NCBI GenBank assembly: GCA_963724975.1
Contig: CAVRXB010000001.1
Span: 62,001-126,000 of the forward strand
DNA from: CAIWHR01 sp963724975
GTDB taxonomy: Bacteria > Pseudomonadota > Gammaproteobacteria > Burkholderiales > Casimicrobiaceae
Reading direction: 5' to 3'
DNA: 64,000 bases
Positions 37,573 to 45,345 of this stretch are shown piece by piece. The notes beneath the pieces are model-generated. The model worked only from the letters and a program-made list of their open reading frames with translations. It was not told the origin of the DNA and ran no database searches. Made by a program: the position numbers and the translations under genes. How positions within the stretch are numbered: position 1 is the stretch's first letter; each line of letters opens with the position of its first letter.

Positions 37573-37628
37573 CTTGGGTGGCGGATTCAACTAGTGTGTT
37601 GCATCGACCAGTTGAATCCGCCGCCAAG
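37573..37628. repeat. 19-bp near-perfect inverted repeat, possible insertion-sequence scar
   Basis: CTTGGGTGGCGGATTCAACT (37573-37592) is the reverse complement of AGTTGAATCCGCCGCCAAG (37610-37628) apart from one mismatch and one bulge. The 17-nt spacer holds GTGTGTTGCATCGACC. There is no T-tract for termination in either direction. Fused terminal repeats of a lost insertion sequence would look like this, though no transposase remains. Confidence 0.45.
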
Positions 37629-37863
37629 AGCAGTCCTCCAAATTGGTGCTCCAAAGCGGTCGTCCACATCTCTCCCTTCCCATGACCAGGTGACGCATCT
37701 GGCAAGGGAGTAGTCATGACGCAACCGTCGAGGCTGAATACGTGAGGCTCGTCTTGAATCATTCGACAGCCGCCCGAGGCATACGAAACAAACGAAACGA
37801 AAATCGCCCAGAGATGAAGTTCTCCTGTCGCACTTGCCAACTAGACTCAACTGCAATCCGACG

Positions 37864-37916
37864 GCCTAACACCAGAATGGGGTCGTGATCGCGCGTTTTC
37901 TGGAGCCTCGTTAGCT
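37864..37916 (+). other. attC-like recombination site (upstream of the VKOR cassette)
   Basis: GCCTAAC (37864-37870) and GTTAGCT (37910-37916) are the outer R''/R' boxes. CCAGAA (37872-37877) and TTCTGG (37898-37903) are a perfect inner L''/L' pair around a short self-complementary centre. The spacers are uneven (1 nt and 6 nt), so the site is weaker than the downstream one. The VKOR gene ATG lies 17 bp beyond the right box, the usual cassette layout. Confidence 0.45.
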
Positions 37917-38486
37917 ATTCAGGAGTATCAGAATGAATAGAAACATGGCCACCTTCGCCCCGTACCTTATGCTTTTGTTCGCGTTCATCGGTATAGCCGA
38001 TGCGTTTTATGACTCCTATGCGATCTATACCAGCCAACTGCTGTGGTGTCCCCCACCCATCGATGGCTGCAACACCGTCGCGAACAGTCCGCATGCGCAC
38101 ATCTTCGGCGTCCCGTTGGGGTATTTCGGGTTTATCTTTTACGTGTACATGTTCGCATTGGCGGGGCTCCTCGCATTCGACCCGTTCTCGCGCGGGTTGC
38201 GCTTGGGTGCGCTTCTGTACGCGGCGCTAGGCGTGTCCTCCTCGATATACTTCATGTACATTCAGTTCACCTTCATTCACGCTTTCTGCATTTACTGTCT
38301 GATATCCGCCGCCTTGACGATTCTTCTTCTCGTCGCCGCACTCGCGCACTTTAGAGCAACGCGCCGGTTGGTGGACATAAGTTGATCCTAAATGAGGAGT
38401 ATCCCTCTGGGGGCTAACCCATCATTCGGGCGAACCGTTCGCCGGCAGCGCTTCGCTCGCCGGCTCACGGCCGCTCAATTCACTCG
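37911..38486 (+). mobile_element. Putative integron gene cassette carrying a VKOR gene
   Basis: The 576-bp segment runs from the cut point G|TTAGCT of the upstream site to G|TTAGGT of the downstream site, and holds a single gene in the cassette orientation. The gene begins close to the left core site and is followed by an attC fold. No integrase gene (intI) is in the window, so it would be a cassette outside a complete integron (CALIN-type) or a stray insertion. Confidence 0.5.
37933..38385 (+). CDS. Vitamin K epoxide reductase (VKOR) family membrane protein
   Basis: The product is 150 aa with about four helices. The C-terminal CXXC (HAFCIYCLISAAL) is the VKOR quinone-site motif. A loop cysteine pair (WCPPPIDGCNTVANSPHA, two Cys 7 residues apart) and FGVPLGYFGFIFY also fit bacterial VKOR. 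It should reoxidise DsbA-like thiol proteins and pass electrons to quinone, in place of DsbB. A ribosome-binding AGGAG lies 7 bp before the ATG. It is flanked by attC-like sites, a rare sort of cargo for a cassette. Confidence 0.75.
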   Translation: MNRNMATFAPYLMLLFAFIGIADAFYDSYAIYTSQLLWCPPPIDGCNTVANSPHAHIFGVPLGYFGFIFYVYMFALAGLLAFDPFSRGLRLGALLYAALGVSSSIYFMYIQFTFIHAFCIYCLISAALTILLLVAALAHFRATRRLVDIS

Positions 38487-38492
38487 TTAGGT
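38412..38492 (+). other. attC site (integron cassette recombination site)
   Basis: 81 bp. R'' core GGCTAAC at 38412-38418, R' core GTTAGGT at 38486-38492. Between them the arms pair as an imperfect hairpin: CATTCGGGCGAACCG on the left against CGGCCGCTCAATTCA on the right, and an inner stem around CGCCGGCAGCGCTTCGCTCG. Length, core boxes and the GCTCAATTCA-type right arm are typical of attC sites in environmental and chromosomal integrons. Confidence 0.65.
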
Positions 38493-38533
38493 TGCGGAAG
38501 CTTCGGCCGGTGCTCTCGGTGAATCCACTTATT

Positions 38534-38711
38534 GCGTTTCGGGGCGCCGCGACCTACGTGGACAAGATTTTCAAGGGTGCCCAAGCCCGACGACCTGCCC
38601 GTCGAGCAGTCCTCCAAGTTCGAGTTGGTCATCAACCTCAAGACCACCAATGCGCTCGGGTTAACGGTTCCGCCGTCGCTGCTGCAGCGCGCGGACGAAG
38701 TGAGTCAGTAG
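38534..38711 (+). pseudogene. 3' stub of an ABC transporter substrate-binding protein gene
   Basis: Only the last ~58 codons of an ABC_sub_bind (PF04392-like) protein are left: ATYVDKIFKGA, then after a one-base frame break in CCC near 38581, DLPVEQSSKFELVINLKT and LGLTVPPSLLQRADEV, stop at 38711. This is the highly conserved tail of that family. No start or first lobe is present, so it cannot work. It lies directly after the attC site, which suggests that the cassette or another insertion removed the rest. Confidence 0.75.
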
Positions 38712-38756
38712 CCGAAAGCATCGAGTCGATAGCGGACGTTCCATCGCGACGCGCTC

Positions 38757-39767
38757 CTAGTATTTCCCGCCGTTCTGCTGCCACCTCCACGCGTCGGCGC
38801 ATATCGCATCGAGTCCGCGCGTCGCGCGCCACCCTAGCAGCTTCTCCGCGCGCGCGCCGTCCGCGTAATAGGCGGCGACATCGCCTGCGCGGCGCGGTGC
38901 GAGCGTGCGCGTAATTCGGCGGCCACACGCGCTCTCGAACGCAGCGACGACGTCCAGGACGGAGCGCCCGCGGCCAAGCCCGAGGTTCAGCGTGACCGCG
39001 CCGGTATTGGCGGCGAGATATCTCAGCGCCGCGACGTGGCCGGCCGCGAGATCCTGGACATGGAGGTAGTCGCGCACGCCGGTTCCGTCAGCAGTGGGCC
39101 AGTCGGTGCCAAAGATCGCGAGGTCGGAGAATTCCCCTGCGGCGATCCGGCACAGTAGCGGCACGAGATTGTTGGGCCGGCCCGAAGGCGCTTCGCCGAT
39201 CAACCCCGAGGCGTGCGCGCCGGCCGGATTGAAATAGCGCAGGATGGCAATCCGCCAGTTGGGATTCGCGCCGGCGAGGTCGCGCAGAAATTCTTCGACG
39301 ACGCGCTTCGTCCGGCCATAGACGCTCTGCGGGGCCAACGGAGCGTCTTCGGTCACCGGCAGGCGATCCGGCTGACCGTAAACGGTCGCCGACGAGCTGT
39401 AGACGAGCGCCGCGACGCCCGCCTCTCCCATGACTTCGGTGAGCGCGAAGGCGCCGCCCACATTGACGCCATAGTAGGTGAGCGGACGCGCCTCGGCCTC
39501 CCCGACCGCCTTCAGCCCGGCACAGTGAACAACGCCCGTGATCGGCCGGTCGTGGAACGCACGGCGCAGCGCGTCGACATCGCGGACGTCGGCCTCGATG
39601 CAGGGCACGTCGGCGCCCGTCACCGTCGCGAGCCGCGGCAGCACAGCGCGCGAGCTCGTCGAGAAGTTGTCGAGCACGACGGGTGCGTAGCCGGCTTTCG
39701 CAAGCTCGACGACGACATGCGAGCCGATATAGCCCGCGCCACCGGTGACGAGAATCGTCTCGGTCAT
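38757..39767 (-). CDS. galE: UDP-glucose 4-epimerase GalE
   Basis: The product is 336 aa. NAD motif TGGAGYIGSHVVVEL, catalytic Ser/Thr region YSSSATVYGQPDRLPVTEDA, and the YxxxK pair in SVYGRTKRVVEEFL. ILRYFNPAGAH and DGTGVRDYLHVQDLA are GalE-specific. It interconverts UDP-glucose and UDP-galactose for surface polysaccharide or galactose use. It stands alone, minus strand, between the accessory patch and the rplQ terminator. Confidence 0.95.
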   Translation of the reverse strand: MTETILVTGGAGYIGSHVVVELAKAGYAPVVLDNFSTSSRAVLPRLATVTGADVPCIEADVRDVDALRRAFHDRPITGVVHCAGLKAVGEAEARPLTYYGVNVGGAFALTEVMGEAGVAALVYSSSATVYGQPDRLPVTEDAPLAPQSVYGRTKRVVEEFLRDLAGANPNWRIAILRYFNPAGAHASGLIGEAPSGRPNNLVPLLCRIAAGEFSDLAIFGTDWPTADGTGVRDYLHVQDLAAGHVAALRYLAANTGAVTLNLGLGRGRSVLDVVAAFESACGRRITRTLAPRRAGDVAAYYADGARAEKLLGWRATRGLDAICADAWRWQQNGGKY

Positions 39768-39813
39768 GGGCGACGATGCTACCGTACTGGAGAGCGCAAC
39801 GGGTTACGGCGCT

Positions 39814-39851
39814 CAAAATAGCGAAGGCCAGGCATGCTGGCCCGGCCTTCG
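39814..39851 (-). terminator. Rho-independent terminator of the ribosomal alpha operon
   Basis: On the minus strand CGAAGGCC and GGCCTTCG (39844-39851 and 39822-39829) pair around a 14-nt loop that itself contains a smaller dyad. They are followed by TATTTT at 39814-39820. It lies about 80 bp after the rplQ stop and just before galE. Confidence 0.85.
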
Positions 39852-39929
39852 TTCGTTGATGACGGTAGCCTTGTGGCTCTGGCATAACCTCGCAAAAACG
39901 CGAGGTTCGTCCCTACGGCAGGAGCCCTG

Positions 39930-40325
39930 TTACTTTGCTGCCGCCGCAGCTTCTGTCGACTCCGCGGCCGGACGATCGACAAGTTCGACCAGTGCCATCG
40001 GGGCCTTGTCACCGACGCGGAAGCCGAACTTCAGAATCCGCAAATAGCCGCCGGGGCGCGCCTTGTAACGGGGGCCGAGCTCGTCGAAGAGCTTCACGAC
40101 GACGTCGCGGTCACGCAGCCGATCGAACGCCAGACGGCGATTGGCCACCGTCGGCGTCTTGGCGAGCGTGATCATCGGTTCGGCGACGCGGCGAAGCTCC
40201 TTCGCCTTCGGCAGCGTGGTCTTGATGACCTCGTGCGTCAGCAGCGAATTCGTCATGTTGCGCAGCATCGCGAGCCGATGGCTGCTCGTGCGGTTGAGTT
40301 TGCGGAGACCGTGACGGTGACGCAT
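39930..40325 (-). CDS. rplQ: 50S ribosomal protein L17
   Basis: The product is 131 aa starting MRHRHGLRKLNRTSSHRLAM, the L17 signature. The core RVAEPMITLAKTP is present and the protein ends in an Ala/Glu tail (ESTEAAAAAK) a little longer than in E. coli (127 aa). Last gene of the alpha operon; the terminator follows. Confidence 0.97.
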   Translation of the reverse strand: MRHRHGLRKLNRTSSHRLAMLRNMTNSLLTHEVIKTTLPKAKELRRVAEPMITLAKTPTVANRRLAFDRLRDRDVVVKLFDELGPRYKARPGGYLRILKFGFRVGDKAPMALVELVDRPAAESTEAAAAAK

Positions 40326-40349
40326 GGTGTTTTCCTCGGTGTCGGCGCG

Positions 40350-41327
40350 TTACGGCCGGTCGAGCCCGGCCGGTGGCCAGTTCTCGAGCTTCATGCCGAG
40401 CGAAAGCCCGCGCGATGCCAGCACTTCCTTGATTTCGTTCAGCGACTTGCGGCCAAGATTCGGTGTCTTCAGAAGCTCCGTTTCGGTGCGCTGGATCAGA
40501 TCGCCGATGTAATAGATGTTTTCCGCCTTGAGGCAGTTCGCGGAACGAACGGTGAGCTCGAGGTCGTCGACCGGGCGCAACAGGATCGGGTCGACTTGCG
40601 GCGACGAACGCTCGGCCGCCGCCACTTCCGTTCCCTGCAGGTCGGCGAACACGCTCAACTGCTCGACCAGCACCGAAGCCGCATAACGCACAGCCTGCTC
40701 GGGCTCGACGACGCCGTTGGTCTCGATGTCCAGCACGAGCTTGTCGAGGTCGGTGCGCTGTTCGACACGCGCGCTTTCGACGGCGTAGCTCACGCGGCGA
40801 ACGGGCGAGAACGACGCGTCGAGCAGGATGCTGCCGATCGTGCGGCCGCCTTCCGGCTTCGTGCGCGTGGTCGCCGGCTGGTAGCCGCGGCCCTTCTCGA
40901 CCTTGATCTCCATCTCGATCTTGCCGCCCGCCGTCAAATGCGCGATCAGGTGATCGGGATTGATGATCTCGACGTCGTGGTTGCCCTCGATGTCGGCTGC
41001 CGTGACGGGGCCCTCGCCCGTTTTCGACAGCTTGAGCAGAACGTGATCGCGGTTGTGCAGCTTCAGCACCACGCCCTTCAGGTTGAGCAGGATGTCGACG
41101 ACGTCTTCCTGCACGCCGTCGAGCGCCGAGTACTCGTGCAGGACGCCGGTGATCCGCACCTCGGTGGGCGCATAGCCCGGCATCGAGGACAGCAGAACGC
41201 GGCGCAGCGCGTTGCCGAGCGTGTGGCCATAGCCGCGCTCGAACGGCTCCATCACCACCTTGGCGTGGAACGGCGACGTCGACTGCACGTCGATGATGCG
41301 GGGTTTCAACAGGACATTGCTCTGCAT
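40350..41327 (-). CDS. rpoA: RNA polymerase subunit alpha
   Basis: The product is 325 aa. The N-terminal dimerisation domain has ERGYGHTLGNALRRVLLSSM, and the C-terminal domain that binds UP elements and activators has NIYYIGDLIQRTETELLKTP and GRKSLNEIKEVL. Length and both domains match the betaproteobacterial protein. It lies between rpsD and rplQ as usual. Confidence 0.98.
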   Translation of the reverse strand: MQSNVLLKPRIIDVQSTSPFHAKVVMEPFERGYGHTLGNALRRVLLSSMPGYAPTEVRITGVLHEYSALDGVQEDVVDILLNLKGVVLKLHNRDHVLLKLSKTGEGPVTAADIEGNHDVEIINPDHLIAHLTAGGKIEMEIKVEKGRGYQPATTRTKPEGGRTIGSILLDASFSPVRRVSYAVESARVEQRTDLDKLVLDIETNGVVEPEQAVRYAASVLVEQLSVFADLQGTEVAAAERSSPQVDPILLRPVDDLELTVRSANCLKAENIYYIGDLIQRTETELLKTPNLGRKSLNEIKEVLASRGLSLGMKLENWPPAGLDRP

Positions 41328-41446
41328 GCGGAACCTTTAGAAGGTTTCAACAACCGATCAAGTTCGCCGACGCGGCGAACCGCGCAACCGGCTTTTCCAT
41401 CCTTACATGGTCGCGGCGCTTGCGTTGCGCCGTCGGATCCACTCGT

Positions 41447-42070
41447 TTACTTCGAATACAGTTCGACGACCAGGCTTTCGTTGATGTCCTGACCGAACTC
41501 CGACCGGTCGGGAGCGCCTTTGAACGTGCCGGACGTCTTCTTCACGTCGACTTCGACCCAGGAAGGGAAGCCGACCTTCTCGGCGAGCTGAAGCGAATCC
41601 TGGATCCGCAGCTGGCCCTTGGCTTTCTCGGTGGCTGCGACGACATCGCCGGCCTTGACCAGCGCCGACGGAACGTTCACCACCTTGCCGTTCACCATGA
41701 TCGAGCCGTGGCCGACGAGTTGCCGTGCTTCGGCGCGAGTCGAGCCCAGCCCCATCCGGTAGACGACGTTGTCGAGCCGCGACTCGAGGAGCTGCAGCAG
41801 GTTGGTGCCGGTCGAGCCTTTGCCACGCGCGGCCGCCTGAAAATACCGGCGGAACTGCCGCTCGAGGATACCGTAGGTACGACGAAGCTTCTGCTTCTCG
41901 CGCAGCTGGTTGCCGAAGTCGGACTGGCGCATGCCGGATTTCACGCCATGCTGCCCGGGCTTGGTTTCGAGCTTGCACTTGGAGTCGAGCGAACGACGCG
42001 CGCTTTTCAGGAAAAGGTCGGTGCCTTCCCGTCGCGCCAGCTTGCATTTGGGTCCAGTGTATCGAGCCAC
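41447..42070 (-). CDS. rpsD: 30S ribosomal protein S4
   Basis: The product is 207 aa. It starts MARYTGPKCKLARREGTDLF and carries the S4 RNA-binding domain RLDNVVYRMGLGSTRAEARQ. In many proteobacteria S4 represses the alpha operon by binding its mRNA; no such structure was tested here. Confidence 0.98.
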   Translation of the reverse strand: MARYTGPKCKLARREGTDLFLKSARRSLDSKCKLETKPGQHGVKSGMRQSDFGNQLREKQKLRRTYGILERQFRRYFQAAARGKGSTGTNLLQLLESRLDNVVYRMGLGSTRAEARQLVGHGSIMVNGKVVNVPSALVKAGDVVAATEKAKGQLRIQDSLQLAEKVGFPSWVEVDVKKTSGTFKGAPDRSEFGQDINESLVVELYSK

Positions 42071-42140
42071 GATGCTGTCCTATAGAAATTCACGTTTCCG
42101 GTCGAAACTTGCTTCTCGTTTCGACCGAAGGTCCATTCCG

Positions 42141-42548
42141 TTATATCCGTCTACGTTTCGGTGGTCGGCAGCCGTTGTGCGGAATCGGCGTGACGTCCGA
42201 AATGCTGCTGATCTTGATGCCGAGCGCGTTCAGCGCGCGTACCGCGGACTCGCGGCCGGGGCCGGGGCCCTTGATCCGCACTTCGAGATTCTTCACGCCG
42301 CACTCGACCGCGACGCGTCCCGCACGCTCCGCCGCGACTTGAGCAGCGAACGGCGTCGACTTGCGCGAGCCCTTGAACCCGGCGCCGCCGGAAGTCGCCC
42401 ACGACAGTGCGTTGCCCTGGCGATCGGTGATCGTGATGATCGTGTTGTTGAAGGACGCGTGAATATGCGCGATGCCTTCCGCGACGTTCTTCTTGACCTT
42501 CTTGCGGGCGCGCGCGGCGCCGGCCTTCGGTGCGGGTGCTTGTGCCAT
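42141..42548 (-). CDS. rpsK: 30S ribosomal protein S11
   Basis: The product is 135 aa. Core AHIHASFNNTIITITDRQGN and the conserved end ISDVTPIPHNGCRPPKRRRI are complete. The N-terminus has an Ala/Lys extension (MAQAPAPKAGAARARKKVKK) compared with E. coli S11. Confidence 0.98.
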   Translation of the reverse strand: MAQAPAPKAGAARARKKVKKNVAEGIAHIHASFNNTIITITDRQGNALSWATSGGAGFKGSRKSTPFAAQVAAERAGRVAVECGVKNLEVRIKGPGPGRESAVRALNALGIKISSISDVTPIPHNGCRPPKRRRI

Positions 42549-42567
42549 TCTTTAATCGTCCTCGACG

Positions 42568-42960
42568 TTACTTGGCGGCCGGCTTCGCTGCCGGTTTGCT
42601 GCTGATCCCGGCGCGCGACTTCTTCGGCCCCTTGCGGGTGCGCGCGTTGGTGCGCGTGCGCTGGCCGCGGACCGGAAGCCCCCGGCGGTGGCGAACGCCG
42701 CGATAGCAGCCGAGATCCATCAATCGCTTGATGCTCATCGTCACCGCGCGGCGGAGATCGCCTTCGACTTCGAACTTGGCCACCTGCTCGCGCAGCTTGT
42801 CCATGTCGGCGTCGGATAGATCCTTTATCTTGGCCGAGCCCTTGATGCCGGCCGCGGCGCAGATCGCCTGGGCACGCGGACGGCCGATGCCGTAGATCGC
42901 CGTCAATGCGATCTCCGCGTGCTGGTGGTTCGGAATGTTGACGCCTGCAATACGGGCCAT
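42568..42960 (-). CDS. rpsM: 30S ribosomal protein S13
   Basis: The product is 130 aa. It has MARIAGVNIPNHQHAEIALT and RGLPVRGQRTRTNARTRKGP. The C-terminus is extended by a Lys/Ala tail (SKPAAKPAAK), about 12 residues longer than in E. coli. The gene starts 27 bp after rpmJ. Confidence 0.98.
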   Translation of the reverse strand: MARIAGVNIPNHQHAEIALTAIYGIGRPRAQAICAAAGIKGSAKIKDLSDADMDKLREQVAKFEVEGDLRRAVTMSIKRLMDLGCYRGVRHRRGLPVRGQRTRTNARTRKGPKKSRAGISSKPAAKPAAK

Positions 42961-42987
42961 GTCAGTTACCTGTCGAAATCGAGTCCG

Positions 42988-43101
42988 TTAGCCTTGCCGC
43001 TGCTTGTGGCGCGGATCCGTGCAAATGACACGCACGACGCCGTTGCGCCGGATGATCTTGCAGTTGCGGCAGATCTTTTTTACCGAAGCCAGTACTTTCA
43101 T
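42988..43101 (-). CDS. rpmJ: 50S ribosomal protein L36
   Basis: The product is 37 aa, reading MKVLASVKKICRNCKIIRRN and ending PRHKQRQG. The zinc ligands (CRNC, then C and H in VICTDPRH) are all present, so this is the zinc-binding form. It sits between infA and rpsM, the normal betaproteobacterial place. Confidence 0.97.
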   Translation of the reverse strand: MKVLASVKKICRNCKIIRRNGVVRVICTDPRHKQRQG

Positions 43102-43119
43102 TTCCGTTCCTCTCACACA

Positions 43120-43338
43120 TTACTTCGCGCGGAAGATGATCCGCGCCCGGGTGAGGTCGTAAGGCGTCAAATCCACCGTCACCTTGTCGCCCGGCAATAT
43201 CTTGATGTAGTGCATCCGCATCTTCCCGGAGATGTGGCCAAGAACAACGTGACCGTTCTCCAGCTTTACCCGGAACGTTGCGTTCGGCAACATTTCCAGG
43301 ATCTCCCCCTGCATCTGTATCGTGTCTTCCTTTGCCAT
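43120..43338 (-). CDS. infA: Translation initiation factor IF-1
   Basis: The product is 72 aa with the S1/OB-fold sequence MAKEDTIQMQGEILEMLPNA and KMRMHYIKILPGDKVTVDL. It overlaps the secY stop by one base (TAATG), which suggests coupled translation. Confidence 0.98.
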   Translation of the reverse strand: MAKEDTIQMQGEILEMLPNATFRVKLENGHVVLGHISGKMRMHYIKILPGDKVTVDLTPYDLTRARIIFRAK

Positions 43339-44660
43339 TAACGAGTCGGCAGTCCGCCTTTGAAATTCGCTTTTTTCAGCAGGCTTTCGTACTGCTGCGA
43401 CATCAGGTACGCCTGCACCTGCGTCATGAAGTCCATCGTCACCACGACGATGATCAGGAGCGAGGTGCCGCCGAAATAGAACGGGACGTTCTTCCAGGCG
43501 ATCAGGAAATTCGGGATGAAGCAAACGACGACGAGGTAGAGCGAACCAATGAGCGTCAGGCGCAGCGTGATCTTCTCGATGTACTTCGCGGTCTGTTCGC
43601 CGGGCCGGTATCCCGGAATGAACGCGCCGCTCTTCTTCAGGTTCTCGGCCGTATCCTTCGGGTTGTATTGCAGCGCCGTATAGAAGAAGCAGAAGAAGAT
43701 GATCGCCGACGCGTACAGGATCTCGTGCACTGGCTGGCCCGGCCCGAGCGTCGCCGCGAGGTCGCGCAGCCAAATCATCTGGTCGCCCTGGCCGAACCAC
43801 GAAGCGAGCGTGGCCGGGAACAGGATGATCGACGACGCGAAAATCGGAGGAATCACGCCGGCCATGTTGAGTTTCAGCGGCAGATGCGAGCTTTGCCCCT
43901 GGTAGACCTTGTTGCCGACCTGGCGCTTTGCATAATTGACGAGGATCTTGCGCAGCGCGCGCTCGACGAACACGACGAATGCGGTGACGACGACGACGAG
44001 CGCGCCGATCCCCAGCACGAGCGGAATCGAGTACGCGCCCGTGCGCGCCTGCTCGAGCGTGAGCCCGATCGCATTCGGCAGACCGGCGGCGATGCCGGCG
44101 AAGATGATGAGCGAGATGCCGTTCCCGAGGCCGCGCTCGGTGATCTGCTCGCCGAGCCACATGAGGAACATCGTCCCGGTCACGAGCGTGATCGCCGTGA
44201 CGAGCCGGAACGAGAGCCCCGGCGCGAGCACGAGCCCGGCCTGCTGCTCCAGCGCGACCGAGATGCCGAGCGCCTGGAACAATGCGAGCCCGAGCGTCGC
44301 GTATCGCGTGTATTGCGTGATCTTGCGGCGGCCGGCCTCGCCTTCCTTTTTCAACGCCTCCAGCGTGGGAACAACGACCGTGCAGAGCTGCATGATGATC
44401 GATGCAGAGATGTACGGCATGATCCCCAGGGCGAGGATCGAGAACCGCTGCAGCGCGCCGCCGGAAAACACGTTGAAGAGGCCGAGGATGCCGCCCTGCT
44501 GCTGGCGGAACAGCTCGTCCAATACCGACGCGTTGATGCCCGGCACCGGGATGTGCGTCCCGATCCGGTAGACGACGAGGGCGCCCAGCAGGAACCAGAG
44601 CCGCCGCTTCAGATCGGCGTACTTCGATCCTGTCTTCAGAGCCGGGTTGTTGATGGCCAC
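43338..44660 (-). CDS. secY: Protein translocase subunit SecY
   Basis: The product is 440 aa with ten membrane helices. Family stretches GALVVYRIGTHIPVPGIN, LFNVFSGGALQRFSILALG, QGDQMIWLRDLAATLG and the cytoplasmic loop GYRPGEQTAKYIEKI are in order. It forms the Sec channel with SecE/SecG. It sits between rplO and infA. Confidence 0.98.
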   Translation of the reverse strand: MAINNPALKTGSKYADLKRRLWFLLGALVVYRIGTHIPVPGINASVLDELFRQQQGGILGLFNVFSGGALQRFSILALGIMPYISASIIMQLCTVVVPTLEALKKEGEAGRRKITQYTRYATLGLALFQALGISVALEQQAGLVLAPGLSFRLVTAITLVTGTMFLMWLGEQITERGLGNGISLIIFAGIAAGLPNAIGLTLEQARTGAYSIPLVLGIGALVVVVTAFVVFVERALRKILVNYAKRQVGNKVYQGQSSHLPLKLNMAGVIPPIFASSIILFPATLASWFGQGDQMIWLRDLAATLGPGQPVHEILYASAIIFFCFFYTALQYNPKDTAENLKKSGAFIPGYRPGEQTAKYIEKITLRLTLIGSLYLVVVCFIPNFLIAWKNVPFYFGGTSLLIIVVVTMDFMTQVQAYLMSQQYESLLKKANFKGGLPTR

Positions 44661-44687
44661 TGCTTTTTCGTCCTATCGATGCGCCGC

Positions 44688-45119
44688 TTACGCGACGCTG
44701 CCGCCCGCAGCTTCGATCGCCGCTTTGGCGCCCTTGGTCGTGGCGATGCCGGAGAGCTTCACCGCCTTTGCAATTTCGCCGGCCTTGATCACCTTGGCCG
44801 ATTTCGCCCGCGCGGGAACGAGACCTGCCGCACGCAGCGCGAGGAGATCGATGTCGGCGACCGGCACCTTCGCGAGATCCGACAACCGGATCTCGGCAAC
44901 GTCGAAGCGAGCGGCCGAGACGAAACCGCGCTTCGGAAGCCGGCGCTGCAGCGGCATCTGGCCGCCTTCGAAGCCAACCTTGTGAAAGCCGCCCGAACGC
45001 GATTTCTGCCCTTTGTGGCCGCGCCCTGCCGTCTTGCCAAGGCCCGAGCCGATACCGCGACCGACGCGGCGGCGCGCTTTCTTGGCCCCGGCGGCGGGCT
45101 TGATCGTGTTCAACCGCAT
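44688..45119 (-). CDS. rplO: 50S ribosomal protein L15
   Basis: The product is 143 aa starting MRLNTIKPAAGAKKARRRVG with the Gly-rich GRGIGSGLGKTAGRGHKGQK motif. Family end region KAVKLSGIATTKGAKAAIEA is intact. It lies between rpmD and secY. Confidence 0.97.
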   Translation of the reverse strand: MRLNTIKPAAGAKKARRRVGRGIGSGLGKTAGRGHKGQKSRSGGFHKVGFEGGQMPLQRRLPKRGFVSAARFDVAEIRLSDLAKVPVADIDLLALRAAGLVPARAKSAKVIKAGEIAKAVKLSGIATTKGAKAAIEAAGGSVA

Positions 45120-45144
45120 TTCCGTTCTCCCGTTCCTGCTCTCA

Positions 45145-45345
45145 TCAAGCCGAAGGCTCGGTGACTTTCAAGAGATAGCCGACCTTGCCGATCATTCCGC
45201 GCGTCGACGGTGTGTCGATCACGTGCACCGAGTGGTTCGTCCACTTGAGCCCCAACCCACGCACGGTCGCGCGATGATCCTGCTTGCAGCTGTTGGTGCT
45301 CTTGACGAGCGTGACCTTGATCTTCTTGTCGGCCGCCACGATCAC
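45145..45345 (-). CDS. rpmD: 50S ribosomal protein L30
   Basis: The product is 66 aa from a GTG at 45345 that overlaps the rpsE stop; a second GTG two codons on (VAADKKIKVTLVKS) may be the true start. Core RATVRGLGLKWTNHSVHV and GMIGKVGYLLKV match L30. Confidence 0.95.
   Translation of the reverse strand: MIVAADKKIKVTLVKSTNSCKQDHRATVRGLGLKWTNHSVHVIDTPSTRGMIGKVGYLLKVTEPSA

Larger units (their letters stand above)
37472..37932. other. Accessory intergenic patch after xylG
   Basis: No convincing gene. It holds the tRNA-3'-end-like sequence, the 19-bp inverted repeat and the first attC-like site listed separately. The composition is lower in GC than the flanking operons, especially from 37780 to 37860. 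Short reading frames on the minus strand here are translations of the repeat and tRNA-like sequence and are not supported as genes. Confidence 0.5.
38386..38756. other. Intergenic patch between the cassette gene and galE
   Basis: It holds the attC site and the pseudogene fragment listed separately, with only short connecting sequence. No other gene or terminator is seen. Confidence 0.5.

Noticed and set aside
43278..45164. Long open frame on the plus strand opposite secY, rplO and infA
   Set aside because: It is antisense to well-conserved genes, is Arg/Asp-rich shadow sequence of GC-rich codons, and shows no domain.
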